Assembly: GCF_035582795.1 (NCBI RefSeq)
Contig: NC_134368.1
Location: 30,254,501-30,318,500 of the forward strand
Length of the DNA: 64,000 bases
Direction of reading: 5' to 3'
Origin: Mycteria americana
Lineage: Eukaryota; Chordata; Aves; Ciconiiformes; Ciconiidae
The notes beneath the pieces were generated by a model that was given only the letters and a program-made list of their open reading frames with translations, made no database searches and was not told the origin of the DNA. A program made the position numbers and the translations under genes. Positions 10,561-22,340 of the stretch are shown piece by piece. Within the stretch, counting starts at the first letter, position 1. The number at the start of each line of letters is the position of its first letter.

Positions 10561-13500
10561 CTGATTTAAAAAAGAATCAAGTCATTTCACAACTAGCAGA
10601 AGTAACAAGCAATTTTTTTTTCCTGAAGATAAATCCTTTATACCCTTGCTTCCCCCAAAACCAACAATAGTATTTCCAATTTCCTCTCTCCCATGATATT
10701 CCCACCAGACAAGAAAGGGCACTGTGGGTGCTTCAGTGTGCTGAATGACCAGGCAACTGCTGCTAAAGAGAATGTTCAACACATCTTTCTCTTAGAGGAA
10801 GCATTAATTTAGGTCTTTCTCCTGAGCCTAATCACATACTTTGAAAATATTTAGACAATTGTGTTTGAAACATCTACTGCCCTTTCATTTGGTTTTGAAC
10901 CAAAGGCTCATAATTTATTGTATCAGGATGGATAAACAGATTCGTGCACAGGTGACATCCTGAAAACCAGACTAGGAAGCATCCGTTGGTTAGATGTCCA
11001 AAGAAATTTCAGTATGTCTGACATCTGAGAGTTATCCTCTGTTGGGAGCAAAGAGTAGATTCTGTAACTAGGAACTTAAAGACTCATGTAGTATAGTCTC
11101 CTTACTCATATAGCAAGTCAGGCATAAATACCTAAATGGAAATGTTGGTGGCTGTTCACGTCTGGTTTGTTCATCTCAATATTAAAAAAATCGAAAATGT
11201 TGTAGTGTACATAACTTCTGCTCTCCCTTTTCACCACTGTTCTTACAATTTTGTGAGTTATGTCTCGTCATCAATGAGACTGCCAACTCTCTGGGCATGA
11301 ATTGTATCTACAAGTGTGATCTGCTCTTGGCAGCGCCATTTAGATAGGATTATAAAACAGATGCTATCCCCTGCAGTAACAACATCCCTGCGCATGTGAA
11401 ATCAGAGTATAGAGATGTCTGTTAGCCACAGACTGACAAATGAGTGGCTGTACCACTGATAAGTGAAGTCAAATACCATAGAATGAATCAGTCTTAAAGA
11501 AAGTACTTCCATTCTGTAGTTGAGCACACTGCAAAAGAGAAGGAGGATGATACAGCTGCCACATTACTGCCAGACTTACCTGACTTTCCTTATTAGTCAA
11601 TGAAACTAAAAATATTCCTATACAGGAAATAGGAGAGGAAACCCATGTTTCTAGCAGTCATCAGACATGAATAACACATGGTGCAAAAAATAATACAGCA
11701 ACATACAACATTCTACAAAACAGAAAGATAAAGATTGAAGATTAAGATGTGTTCTTCCATGAATAGTCCTAAATGTAGTCCAACATCGCTGGTCAGTCTT
11801 TAAATGCTTAAGAGCAAGGATCAGGTCTAAGATGTCACATAAAAAGATTCTAAGTTTCTAAGACATAGTAAACATTAGGTTAGATTCACCAGGAGCCTAA
11901 AAGATCTAACAGGGTTTCCACTGACTTACTCCAAGGATAAATTGCGTTTGAAAGTGTGGAGATTGAAAGTACGCCAGGTTGAATTAAGCAGCTTTATGTC
12001 TGCTTACAGGTGCTCTGAAAGCTCTGCTAATGCTGGCACACAAAATTCCATCCTGATTTAACCTATATCCTCCACAGAGCCACACTGGAGTCCAAAGAGC
12101 TCACAAATAATGGTGCAAAGTAGAGGTGTGTCCAACCACTTCCAATCACTCAGCACCAGACAAATCCAAATGTATTCATCTCAAGGGAAATAATTCCTCC
12201 AACAGAGTGGTCTCTAAACCAGTCAGTTCACATTAGGACTCCCAATACCAGCATTTCTACCTAGGCACTCATTTTTCATGTTTATCTTTGCTCTTTGAGT
12301 CTTCTTTAGTTTCAAGAGAAAAAAAAAAAAAATCTTTGTGCTATCCAGACATACTGATTTGCAGAGCTACTAGAAGTTAAAGACAATGAGAAGTGTGGTA
12401 AAACAGGACATGTACAAAAATCCTCACCCATCCAGAGTACGTAGCCTGGAGGTTGGGGAAAAATCTGTATCCTCTACATTCCCCTGTTCTTCAGGTAAAG
12501 AGGATTTTCTGTGCATTTTTGCAAATAAAGAGACTCCTCTGGCCCTGTTGGTGTCTATTGTAAGTGGAAGCACTGTGGGGTGCTTTGTGTTCTGCCGAAG
12601 GAGCCGTGGCAGCCGTACGTAGGACTTGCTGGGGAAGAGAAGCTGCCATTTGGGGCAGGACTGGAGATTTCCTCTGACTGCAGCATGGGAAGCATTAAGC
12701 GGGCATAGAAATTGGAAGTGTTTACTACTCTGTAGTCTCAAAATACTAAATCTGAATGTCAGGCTCGGGTGACTACTGCACCAGGTTGTTTCCCTTGTCA
12801 ATCAGTCAGGTTATGTAGCACAAAAATATCTTCAAATACCATTAGTCTCAAAGCAAATTGTGGGGAGTTTTGAAATTCTTGAGGCTAAGACACAGAAATG
12901 CTAATGCAGCACGTGCCCAGTGCAAGTTGAACAGACAAAGTAATTGCTCCTGGTTTGGGAACCGTGGTTATATCGCTACAGCATTTGTATGACAAAACCT
13001 TGACATTGGAAACAGTAGAAAATGCCTCGTTAAACTCAGTGGGTCCAGAACTCAACTTAATGCATTTTTTAAAATGTATTATAGAGGTTTTCCAAACAAT
13101 ATTTCAGATGTTTTTTACTAAATTGTATCACTACCATGTTTCCTATTCTGTAGTCACACATATTTTTCTTAAACTGATACATTGTCACAAATTGTTACAC
13201 TGCTTTTATTTTAATAGTCCAATGCTCATTTTCACATTATTGTATTTAGGTAGTAAGTTTGAAAGGTAATAGAGATAAATGCTTGCTTTAGAGGTATTTT
13301 AGATTTTTACCGCATTGTTTTTACTGTATCATCACAAATAGTTTGCTTTTACTATCTTGGATTTTTAAATGTGACTACTATGATAAACAACTGAGTTTTC
13401 AAACATTATGGCCTAAAAAGTAATTATATTTATTACTATACATCAAAATCATTAGGGCTGCAAGAAAATGAAGGCAGTATTATCCTTTTACAGTATTGTA

Positions 13501-16500
13501 GTGAATGGAAGATCAGCTTCCATCTCTTCTGCTCTTTTATTTTACCTATTTCTCACTTTCTTACTGGCCCATCATATTCAGTTCTCTAGTCATTATTTTC
13601 AGAGAGAAAATGCTTTGAGTAAGGATATCCTGGAACAGAATTTGGTGTCTTATAAAGATCTACTTTTTTTTCTCTACATAAGCAGCAAAAATTCTTCATT
13701 AACATTAAAATCTGCAGTGTGTTACAGTAAAATCTCTCTTTTCTAACATGCAAAGAGTCCTTAGCAGTTCTGCAATAAGCAGTTTCATCAGTGTGCATGC
13801 TTACCTTGGCAATGTAATCTGCTGCTTCTAATAGCGATTTCAGTCCTTTAAATCAGCCACGTTTCCTTACTGCATAAGCAGAGCCACCATGAAAAGCTAA
13901 ATATAATCAACATTTCATACATAAATCCCTTATTGATCGATTTCTCAACCAGCTAGTCCCATGTGCAGTTCTCTGAATTATTCCCAGGGAAGGACATGGA
14001 TATTAGAGGAGGATTTCCTTGACCTAGTGATGGATTTTGAGATTTAGAGAGAGATGAAAGTGACAGTGGCAGTCACTATTATCCCTCACCTGAGCAGAAG
14101 CTTACTAGCCCTATCGACACGCACAAGAAGAAACAAATATTGGAGCATACTCTGTCTGGAAACTAAAAAAATCTTATTGTAAATGACTATATATTCAGTA
14201 TTGTCTGCTGGCCTGTTTTCTTAATATTGCAGATGCTTTTTACTGTAGTAACAGGTCTTTACTAGAATAGCTAAAACACCATAAATGGAAATTTCCTGTT
14301 TATTTTAATATGTTTATCATATTGCTGAATAATAGGAAATACCATTTTAAACTACTGAAAGTTCTTAACTAATCTAGCATAATTTTTACATTCCTATTTT
14401 GATCCTTAAAAAAGCCCACAAATTGTGAATATATATTTAGTGGAAAATGTTATGATGATGAAGTTTTAAGACACTGAACTAATCTTCAAGTTTGGTATGG
14501 ATTATGACTTTGCAAATGGTTTGTAAAGTAGCTGCAGTCCTCCTCCATTAGAAATGTGCAAGGGTTCATCTGTAGAGGCCACATAATCAAGAAAGCTCCC
14601 AAGAGGATCCCAGTGTACTTTGAAAGAGAAGAGGTTGAGGTATTTGCATACCTCAGCTTTCGTGTTTCACTGCTGGATACCATGAGAATGAGGAAAATTA
14701 AGTTCTCAGGAGCTTGAGTGATTGGTTTTTTAATCTGGCATGTTTAACATGGCGCATTTTGGGAAAAAAAAGGCATTGCTGAGCATGAAATCCAGTGAAG
14801 AAAATCTTTGAGGTCACAAAAGGAGTGAATGTTCAAATTTGAAATGGTGTATTTGTCACAACTGAGACATAGCTAAAGTTCCTGAATTACTTTTTAACTT
14901 TGTTTCACGACAGGCAGAATCCAGGAAAGCAGTCCAGCTCCTGGGACCCCAGGATTAAAATACATTTGTTTCTGCAACCAAGAGCAGAAGAAAGCAATGC
15001 CATTAGCATTCATATGAACCAACTTAAATCTTGCAGCCCAGGTGACTGAGTGGTCATTCATAAGTGGATTGACATGCTGTAGATTTAATCACAAACCCAA
15101 AATGATGCTCAGTATCACAGGTCAGCCTCCTGACCAGAGAAACAAATTAGACACATCTGCTGCTATGACTTTTCAACCCTGAAGAGAGTCAGTCCACTTT
15201 CTGGGAAAGAGAATACACATTTGAAATTTAAAGAATAAAAAATGTTTTAAATAAAACAGTAATGGGCAACATGCATAATATTATGCCCAGTGGAAGCCAG
15301 ATATACAAATCTACAGCAAGGTATCCAACATAACAAATGGATGAAGAAGTGAATAATCTTCTAAGTTCTGGCATCTGTTTCACTGTTGTCTTCAAAGGAC
15401 TGAAATACAACTCTTATCCTAAAATCATAGATATGAAAGGAATCTCGGAAGGTCATGGCATCCAGCTAGTATTGAATCAGGATCAGTTTTACCTCTGTCA
15501 TTCTCATGGGTTTTTGCCTGGTTTGCAGTCTGAAAGGTCTTAATGTTCAATGCTGAGCAGTGATTTTGTGAATATGTGGTGGCACTGAGTGTCTGGGACA
15601 TATGCCTTGTGTGTCGCACAAACATCAAACTAATTGTGAACCCCTGCATTTGGTGCATACCTTTGTCCAAAAGTTTTAGATGATCAACCAACCCAGGAAA
15701 AGTCTATGTTGTGTCTCTCAAGTCAATATGAACTACAAAGGAGATACACATTTTTACTCTGGTGGAGAACAGTCACTTTTCTTTTAAAATAAGCAGTCCT
15801 GTAAAGCAACTCTAACATATTTTTTCTTATCTGCTTTACCATGGAGCTTTTCAAAGAAGTTCTCAAACAGATGAAGATGAGTTCTACTGGCCAGACCAGT
15901 ACCTTGTCTGACAGTGGCCGGGACCTCACTTACCTGCAAAGAGGTTTGCAGGAGTTCTGGGTGAGCTCAACACAGTGGTCTCAATTCTGCCCTCTTTTAA
16001 AAGCCAATTACATAGTTGTCATTGACTTCACTGACAATTACATTAGCTTAACGTCAATATTTTTTCCACAGGTATTTTTCCTGTCGTTCCGTATTCCAGT
16101 GAAGTAACCTTGACTGTTGGGAGAATGACCGCACTAATGGATTATTGTTTTAGTAGGCCAACTTTAATCTATTTTTGTATCTTGCTTTGTCATCATCTGT
16201 AATTCTTCTCAATCCTATTAAAGCTACCTATAGTTTCAGACACTCATAACCAAAACACTAGATACATTATACATATGTATTTATTTATAAATAAGTAGGT
16301 TTTAATGGCACAACATTGCCTTTCAGCTTACTGTGTTGTAGCTGTGAACACAGATGGGTGTTTGGATTGGGACCACAGTTTTGGCAGGCTTATTTTCTGC
16401 AAATACTGTTCTGTCTTTCCTAATGCTGATGCTATTTCAGCAATGAATGTCATGTCAGAAGTGCTGTAGCTAAGAAAGCTCCAGGGCTTCTGGCTTATTT

Positions 16501-16817
16501 AATATTCTTTTGTGTAGACCGGTGTTACAAGGAATTCAGTGTCATGAAGCACAGTTGGCCTCAATGAGGTTTGGTGACTGGAAAACCATCAGCGCAAACT
16601 ATCTCCACCAGTAGGTGGTACTGTATTTTTACTTTAGAGTTAAATGGGTGCTTGATGGAGAGGGAAGAAGTAGAAGCAATTTAAGATGTGTGTTGGTGTG
16701 TTAGATTCCCATAGGCAGATGAGGCTGGAATTGGAAAGCACTGGACAGGCTGCAAGCCTTCTGTGGACATGAGCGCTGACAGGTGTACCACCACACAGCA
16801 TGCTAAAAGACTGTGTC
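10561..16817. other. Region upstream of CNGA1 without a recognised gene
   Basis: AT-rich DNA between CNGA1 exon 1 and the CR1 element. It should contain the CNGA1 promoter and one or more non-coding 5' exons, but I cannot place them. Short open frames scattered on both strands show no recognisable protein. A 14-base A run lies near 12320. Confidence 0.5.
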
Positions 16818-17975
16818 ATAGAATAATAGAATCATAGAATGGTTTGGGTTGGAAGGGACCTTTAAAGGTCATGTAGTCTAACCCCCTGCAATAAGCAGGG
16901 ACACCTTCAACTAGATCAGGTTGCTCAGAGCCCTGTCCAACCTGACCTTGAGTGTTTCCAGAGATGGGGCATCTACCACATCTCTGGGCAACCTGTTCCA
17001 GTGTTTTTCCACCCTCATCATAAAAAATTTATTCCTTATATCTAGTCTAAATCTGCCCTCCCTTAGTTTAAAACCATTACCCCTTGTCCTGTTGCAACAG
17101 GCTCTGCTAAAATGTTTGTCCCCATCTTTCTTATAAGCCCCCTTTAAGTATTGAAAGGCCACAATAAGGTCTCCCTGGAGCCTTCTCTTCTCCAGGCTGA
17201 ACAACCCCAACTCTCTCAGCCTTTCTTCATAGGAGAGGTGTTCCATCCCTCTGATCATTTTTGTGGCCCTCCTCTGGACCCGCTCCAATAGCTCCATGTC
17301 TTTCCTGTAGTGGGGACTCCAGAGCTGGACACAGTACTGCAGGTGGGGTCTCACCAGAGCAGAGTAGAGGGGCAGAATCACCTCCCTCAACCTGCTGGCC
17401 ACGCTTCTTTTGATGCAGCCCAGGATACGGTTGGCTTTCTGGGCTGGGGGCACATGTTGTCAGCTCATGTCCAGCTTTTCATCCACCAGTACCCCCAAGT
17501 CCTTCTTGGCAGGGCTGCTCTCAATCCCTTCATCCCCAGCCTGTATTGATACTGGGGATTGCCCCAACCCAGGTGCAGGACCTTGCACTTGGCCTTGTTG
17601 AACCTAATGAGGTTCATATGGGTCCACTTCTCAAGCTTGTCCAGGTCTCTCTGGATGGCATCCTGTCCCTCAGGTGTGTCAACCACACCACTCAGCTTGG
17701 TGTTGCCTGCAAACTTGCTGAGGGTGCGCTTGATCCCACTGCCTATGTCATTGATGAAGATATTAAACAGTACTGGTCCCAATATGGACCCTTGAGGGAC
17801 ACCACTTGTCACCGATCTCCATCTGGACATTGAGCCATTGACCACTACCCTCTGGATGCGACCATCCAACCAATTCCTCATCCACCAAACGGTCCACCCA
17901 TCAAATCCGTATCTCTCCAATTTAGAGAGGAGGATGTTGTGGGGGACCGTGTCAAAGGCCTTACAGAAGTCAAGG
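16818..17975 (-). mobile_element. CR1 LINE, 5'-truncated, antisense copy
   Basis: The plus strand opens with ATAGAATCATAGAATGG, the reverse complement of the CR1 3' tail, followed by the known CR1 3' region. On the minus strand the translation covers the second half of the ORF2 reverse transcriptase ([38 protein letters not shown]) and the ORF2 C-terminus ([38 protein letters not shown]). The copy is inactive. Its 5' end is cut within the reverse transcriptase, the catalytic FADD block reads FAGN (near 17702-17713), and the frame shifts between about 17545 and 17453. Similarity is still high, so it is a moderately young avian CR1. CR1 copies are typically truncated at the 5' end and have no clear target-site duplication, as here. 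Confidence 0.95.
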
Positions 17976-18045
17976 CCTTTTACCAGCATCTTCCAGGTCC
18001 AGAAACTAGTTTTTGCATGACTACTCTGAGGAGGAAGTAGCACTT

Positions 18046-18116
18046 CAGAACTTCATTCAATCTGACCATTCAACAGAACTTCATTCAACAGAACTTCATT
18101 CAATCTGACCATTCAA
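18046..18116 (+). repeat. Short direct repeat, 28 + 15 + 28 bases
   Basis: Three head-to-tail copies begin with CAGAACTTCATTCAA. The first (18046-18073) and third (18089-18116) share the extra 13 bases TCTGACCATTCAA; the middle one (18074-18088) lacks them. The copies are identical where they overlap, so the duplication is recent or is kept homogeneous. It starts about 70 bp beyond the truncated end of the CR1 LINE. Confidence 0.95.
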
Positions 18117-18148
18117 TCTATTCTTTATCTGTGGAATAAAGAATAGAT
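18116..18148. repeat. Perfect 13-bp inverted repeat with 7-base loop
   Basis: The arms ATCTATTCTTTAT (18116-18128) and ATAAAGAATAGAT (18136-18148) are exact reverse complements around CTGTGGA. It directly abuts the direct repeats. Confidence 0.95.
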
Positions 18149-18839
18149 GTGGTGACGCTGCAGCAGTGGCAGTAGCTCTGAACAGTCAGTTAGGATTTCT
18201 GTTTAGCAGAGTTTTATTTCAAGCTAAAATAACATGGCAAATCTAGGCTGGTTGCACAGAATAATGATGCTAAAACATTTACTCAGACAAAGGTGATTCC
18301 ATTGAGATTAATTCTGTTTCAAAGAAAATCATAAATATACAGTATTGTCACTGATAAGAATGGTAGAAAATGCACTGTAGTTAAAATAGATGTGATATAT
18401 CTAGCCTTGCTTGTCTTTCATTCATTGTAAAGTAGTAGTTAAGGCAGCACTGTCTGTGCATTTTTAAGGCAACGTGTATAGGAGTAATCTCTTCACAACA
18501 AGTACAGCAATCTAATCATATTGAACTGCAATCTAGAGGCACAAATTTTTGTCTCAGTTGAAGTTAATTCCTTTACCTGTTGCTCCTGCAAGGCTACACT
18601 AAATCACCAGCACTGGGGCAGATGAAGTTCCCACGGTCAGAGCTCCACTCTCAAATCTAGCTTGGTAATTTTTACATGGCTGCATGCCAGGACAGGTAAT
18701 GAGCCTCTCTGCAGCTGCCGTATTGACCGTACTGTTTGGACCCTGTCAAGTAGCAGCGACTGCAGGCAGAGAACAGTAATGCGGATCAGAGAAGCTGAGC
18801 AATGATGACAGGACTTCAAAATACCATAGGCAGCTTTCC

Positions 18840-18863
18840 TAAAAAAAAAAAAAAAAAAAAAAA
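18840..18863 (+). repeat. Poly(A) tract
   Basis: An uninterrupted run of about 24 A bases. No SINE or processed copy was recognised on its 5' side, so it is recorded as simple sequence only. Confidence 0.9.
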
Positions 18864-18939
18864 TCTTGCTTCATGTCTGCACCTGGACTAGCTGCACAGT
18901 GAACAATTTTTCTCACTGTGGTGAAACCCATTGTCATCA

Positions 18940-19055
18940 TCGTCAGTATTTATGATAAATACTGATAAATTTATGATTTATGATATTTTATTATCAGTAT
19001 TTATTTTATTATCAGTATTTATTTTATTATCAGTATTTATGATAAATACTGCATA
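18940..19055. repeat. AT-rich palindromic tandem repeat
   Basis: A unit reading TTATTTTATTATCAGTAT is repeated in tandem between about 18975 and 19040. The block is flanked on both sides by a near-perfect palindrome AGTATTTATGATAAATACT, so the whole region can fold back on itself. Confidence 0.85.
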
Positions 19056-21679
19056 ATAATACCTATAAGAAACTATGTATATGTGTATGAGAAAAAAAAT
19101 CCTCAACAAAATTAAAGAATTTATGACAAAGCCAAGAAGTCACACAAACTTTGTTTAATTAAGTCATTCATGGCCAAGACAGAGGCAAGATGGGTTTCAT
19201 TAAGGCACAAAAATGAGGTTTCCAATGGCTATTTTATTTATAAATGTAAAAATATAAAGTTGGCTAGATATTCAGTGCTTCCATTTTTATTGAAAAACAA
19301 CAATTGAAGTCAGTGCTTGCTTAACAGTCAGTTTCAGCAAATCTTTCATTCATTGCATAAGTAACAGAATTTTAACATAACTTCTCTCTTGCATTTTCCA
19401 TGCATTTAATGGAAAAAATTAGTCCAATAACCCATAAAGATATAGCAGGGTTTCATAACATCCTTATTTCTCTTTTGAAGAAATGCGAACTGCCACAAAA
19501 TTGCTTTGACTGTTGGTCCATGCATATTGTTACGTCATACACAAAAGGGCTGACCTGTGCTTCACCATAGCTGGCATAGCTCCACTGAAATAAGTGGGGC
19601 TGCGCTTATTTGCATTAGCTGATGATCCAGGCATTGCTCTAAATCATAGGTGCCATTTTGAATGATCAGCTGGCATCTTTTTCCTCTTTATGTCAGATGA
19701 TAAAATTGTATATCAAGACTTTATTTGCTTTCCCATTTGACCTTTGCATGTCATCCAAAATAAAGAAAAATAAATCAATGTTGGTAAAGTACTTTTAGTA
19801 GTTTCTTTCTTCCTGGCATTGTCTCAAAGTCCTTTGAAACTAGTTGAGTATGCAAGGTACTATAGATCATCAATGAAGTATACACACAGGAAGTATAGTC
19901 ACTCCCTTCTGTCGGTATATTATAGATTGCACTTGCTTTACGTCTGTCCGTTGACTTGGATTGTTAGCTATAAGTTTTTTGTGACTTCATATTTTTTCTC
20001 AGAAAAAAAGAGTTTCATAGTGTTTTCACAGTTTATTGCAGATTTAAAAACATGAAGCATGAGCTACATAAAGATTTTCAACCAAGAAACAAGTACGTGT
20101 ATCTCAGATTAAGTATTTTATTCATTAATTGAAAACACTTTGATGTCCATGGTCTGCTATAGGAGTTGGCCTGTAGAGAGGCAGATCTGCAGAAGTGTTA
20201 ACCACATTGTTTCTTGGTATTGTTGTTCTGGGTACTGCACCACAGTGAAGCCTTGACCAGCAGGTCAGCGAGAGCTGTGCCAGGGGAAGCGGTGGTCTTT
20301 GGCAGCTCAGCCTCTCCGCTGCTTCAGCAGGCTCTTGCGGATGTCACCATCTTCCTTCTTCTCTGCAGATCTGCCAACTGAGTCACTTGCAAGATTGACA
20401 TTTCATGTGCTTCAGTCAAATTGCAGGAAGCTTGAAAAATTGACACATTTTGACAGAAACAGAGGTGTGAACATGCAGCATTGACAGATCTGAGGGGGCA
20501 CAGATCAAAAACAGGAGTTAGGAGCAGACTGCTGCAGACATGTGTCTGTCCATATACATGGTTTTATCCTATGGGCATGCTTATGTTGTACAAGAAGATG
20601 GAAGTTTGCTTCCGAATCTTCAGATTGTGCTTTAAGATTTTAATTTAACTGTTTTAAATACTATTTAAAATTATTACTCTTTTGTAGCAGTAATCTGTGT
20701 TTTAGAAATGTTAAAGCAGAGAAGTCAAACTCCTTTTATAAGGCAACCTGCACTCGGTTCAGGCCACCTTCCATAGAAGTTCTTATAATGTAGACGTTGT
20801 AAAGATAAAGTGGATAGGTAATTAAACACACAAACCCAAATGCAATGCTCCTTTTCTCCTAACATACTGTTTATATGTTATATAAACTGTTTATGTCAAA
20901 AAATAAATACAGAAATAAAAAATGAGACTAAGACATTGAAACGGATCTCTCAGTTTAACCCCAGGACTGCAAAGTCAAGGATGCCTACGGCAGGGCAAAC
21001 AGAGTTATTTTGCTGACACTGTCACCATATTTCACCAGTCTGCACCAGAGCTAATAAACTTTGCAAAACCAAAGATTATTAGTTTAGGTGCTGTGCTGCA
21101 AAGCATGGTTACAACTCTGCTAGACTCGAGGCAGCATGTCCCTGTGGTGCTCTGTGGAGGCGTGTTGTATTCATAGCTCAGTTTGGCTCCACTTTGGGGA
21201 GCTCTTGTGCATGCTAAAGGTCCTCAGACTATCCCAGGAAGTTTGCTGGGTAACCCTAGGTTAGCATGGGATGGCTTATTAAGCCATACATTTTGTAAAT
21301 GTATTTTGCTTAACCACGTGAAAAACAAGGGCTTAGACTTCTACCTCAAAAATATTGATTGGGTAACTAAGGTAATTGTTTTTTATGACACCCTGGAGCC
21401 TGTTCAACCAGAGGGAGTCATCTCAGGGTAAGTATGGCCAGCCGCTGCCCTCGTTCTGCGAAGCTGGGATAGACGGACCGAGGGGATCCCTCCGCCTGCC
21501 CGCAGAGGCAGCGATCAAGGCTAGCGCAGGCAGCCCGTCGCACGCTTTCGTGGTTGCACATTCCAACTGCTCACCTCTGCTCCCAGGTGTGAAGGGGAGG
21601 AAAATTAAATCTATAGTAATTTCCGGTAGCCCCCAATACTGCCCGGGTACCCCAGGAGAGCGCTCTTCCCTTTGGAGGC

Positions 21680-22340
21680 ACTGTTCAGGTGGGGTCGCGT
21701 AAGTCCCCAGGTGAGAACTGGGGCTTCATAACGATTTCTACAAGACACAGCCCGTCCGCGGGCACTCCTGGAGTCCTGCGTGCCCGTTCCCCCTCACGAC
21801 GCGCCCACAGGCGCGGCGGGGATGCCGCCTCCACCTCCCCCTGCCGGGCCGGGGGCCGGGGTGCGGGCGAGCGGGGCGCGCCCAGGTGCGCCGGGCCTCG
21901 CCCGGGCGGGCGGAGCCGCCGCCGACGCCCGCGACGCTGCGGAGCCCGCGGAGGGGTCGGCCCGCAGCCATGGGGCACCGGCAGGCGCTGCCCGCCCGCC
22001 CGTCCTGCCGCACGGGTCAGTGCCTGCGCGGGCGCGGAGGGGGAGCCGGGAGGCGCGGGGGGGTGCGCGGCACTGCGCGCAGTGTGCGCTGGCTGCGCGG
22101 CGCTGGGGAGAGGCGCGCTAGGGACTCGGCGCTGCGCGGAAGGTGCGCGGGGGCGGCGCGGCGATGGGCGGAGGAGAGGGCTCGGGACGTGCGCGGCGCC
22201 GGGCGCCGCTCCTCCAGCCCCCTGCGCTCCCCCTGGGCCCGCACCGCCGCAGCGGCTGTCGTGACTCCTGCGTACGTAAGCCTTTGCTCCGCCGTGACGT
22301 CCCGCAGTTGTTTTCCGAGGAGTGCGGCGCTGCTGGCGCC
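21680..22340. promoter_or_regulatory. NIPAL1: CpG-island promoter of NIPAL1
   Basis: A sharply bounded GC- and CpG-rich block that includes NIPAL1 exon 1. It contains a TGACGTCC motif near 22294, a CREB/ATF-like half palindrome. Several long open frames on both strands overlap here; they arise from base composition. Confidence 0.8.
21970..22015 (+). CDS. NIPAL1: NIPAL1 coding exon 1
   Basis: 46 coding bases, [15 protein letters not shown] plus the first base of G16. The donor is GTCAGT, weaker than consensus but joining in frame to the exon at 25880. The start context is GCAGCCATGG, close to the Kozak ideal. Confidence 0.9.

Larger units (their letters stand above)
18149..21679. other. Region between the CR1 element and the NIPAL1 CpG island
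   Basis: Apart from the poly(A) tract and palindromic repeat listed separately, nothing recognisable was found. Open frames are short and match no known protein family. Confidence 0.5.

Noticed and set aside
12386-12801. Open frames of 78 and 125 codons upstream of CNGA1
   Set aside because: They overlap on opposite strands, with no family similarity.
16911-18043. Two reverse-transcriptase-like frames as host genes
   Set aside because: They are parts of one broken CR1 LINE, with its characteristic 3' end next to them.
18840-18863. Poly(A) tract as the tail of a processed pseudogene or SINE
   Set aside because: No recognisable gene or SINE body lies upstream, and no flanking duplication was seen.
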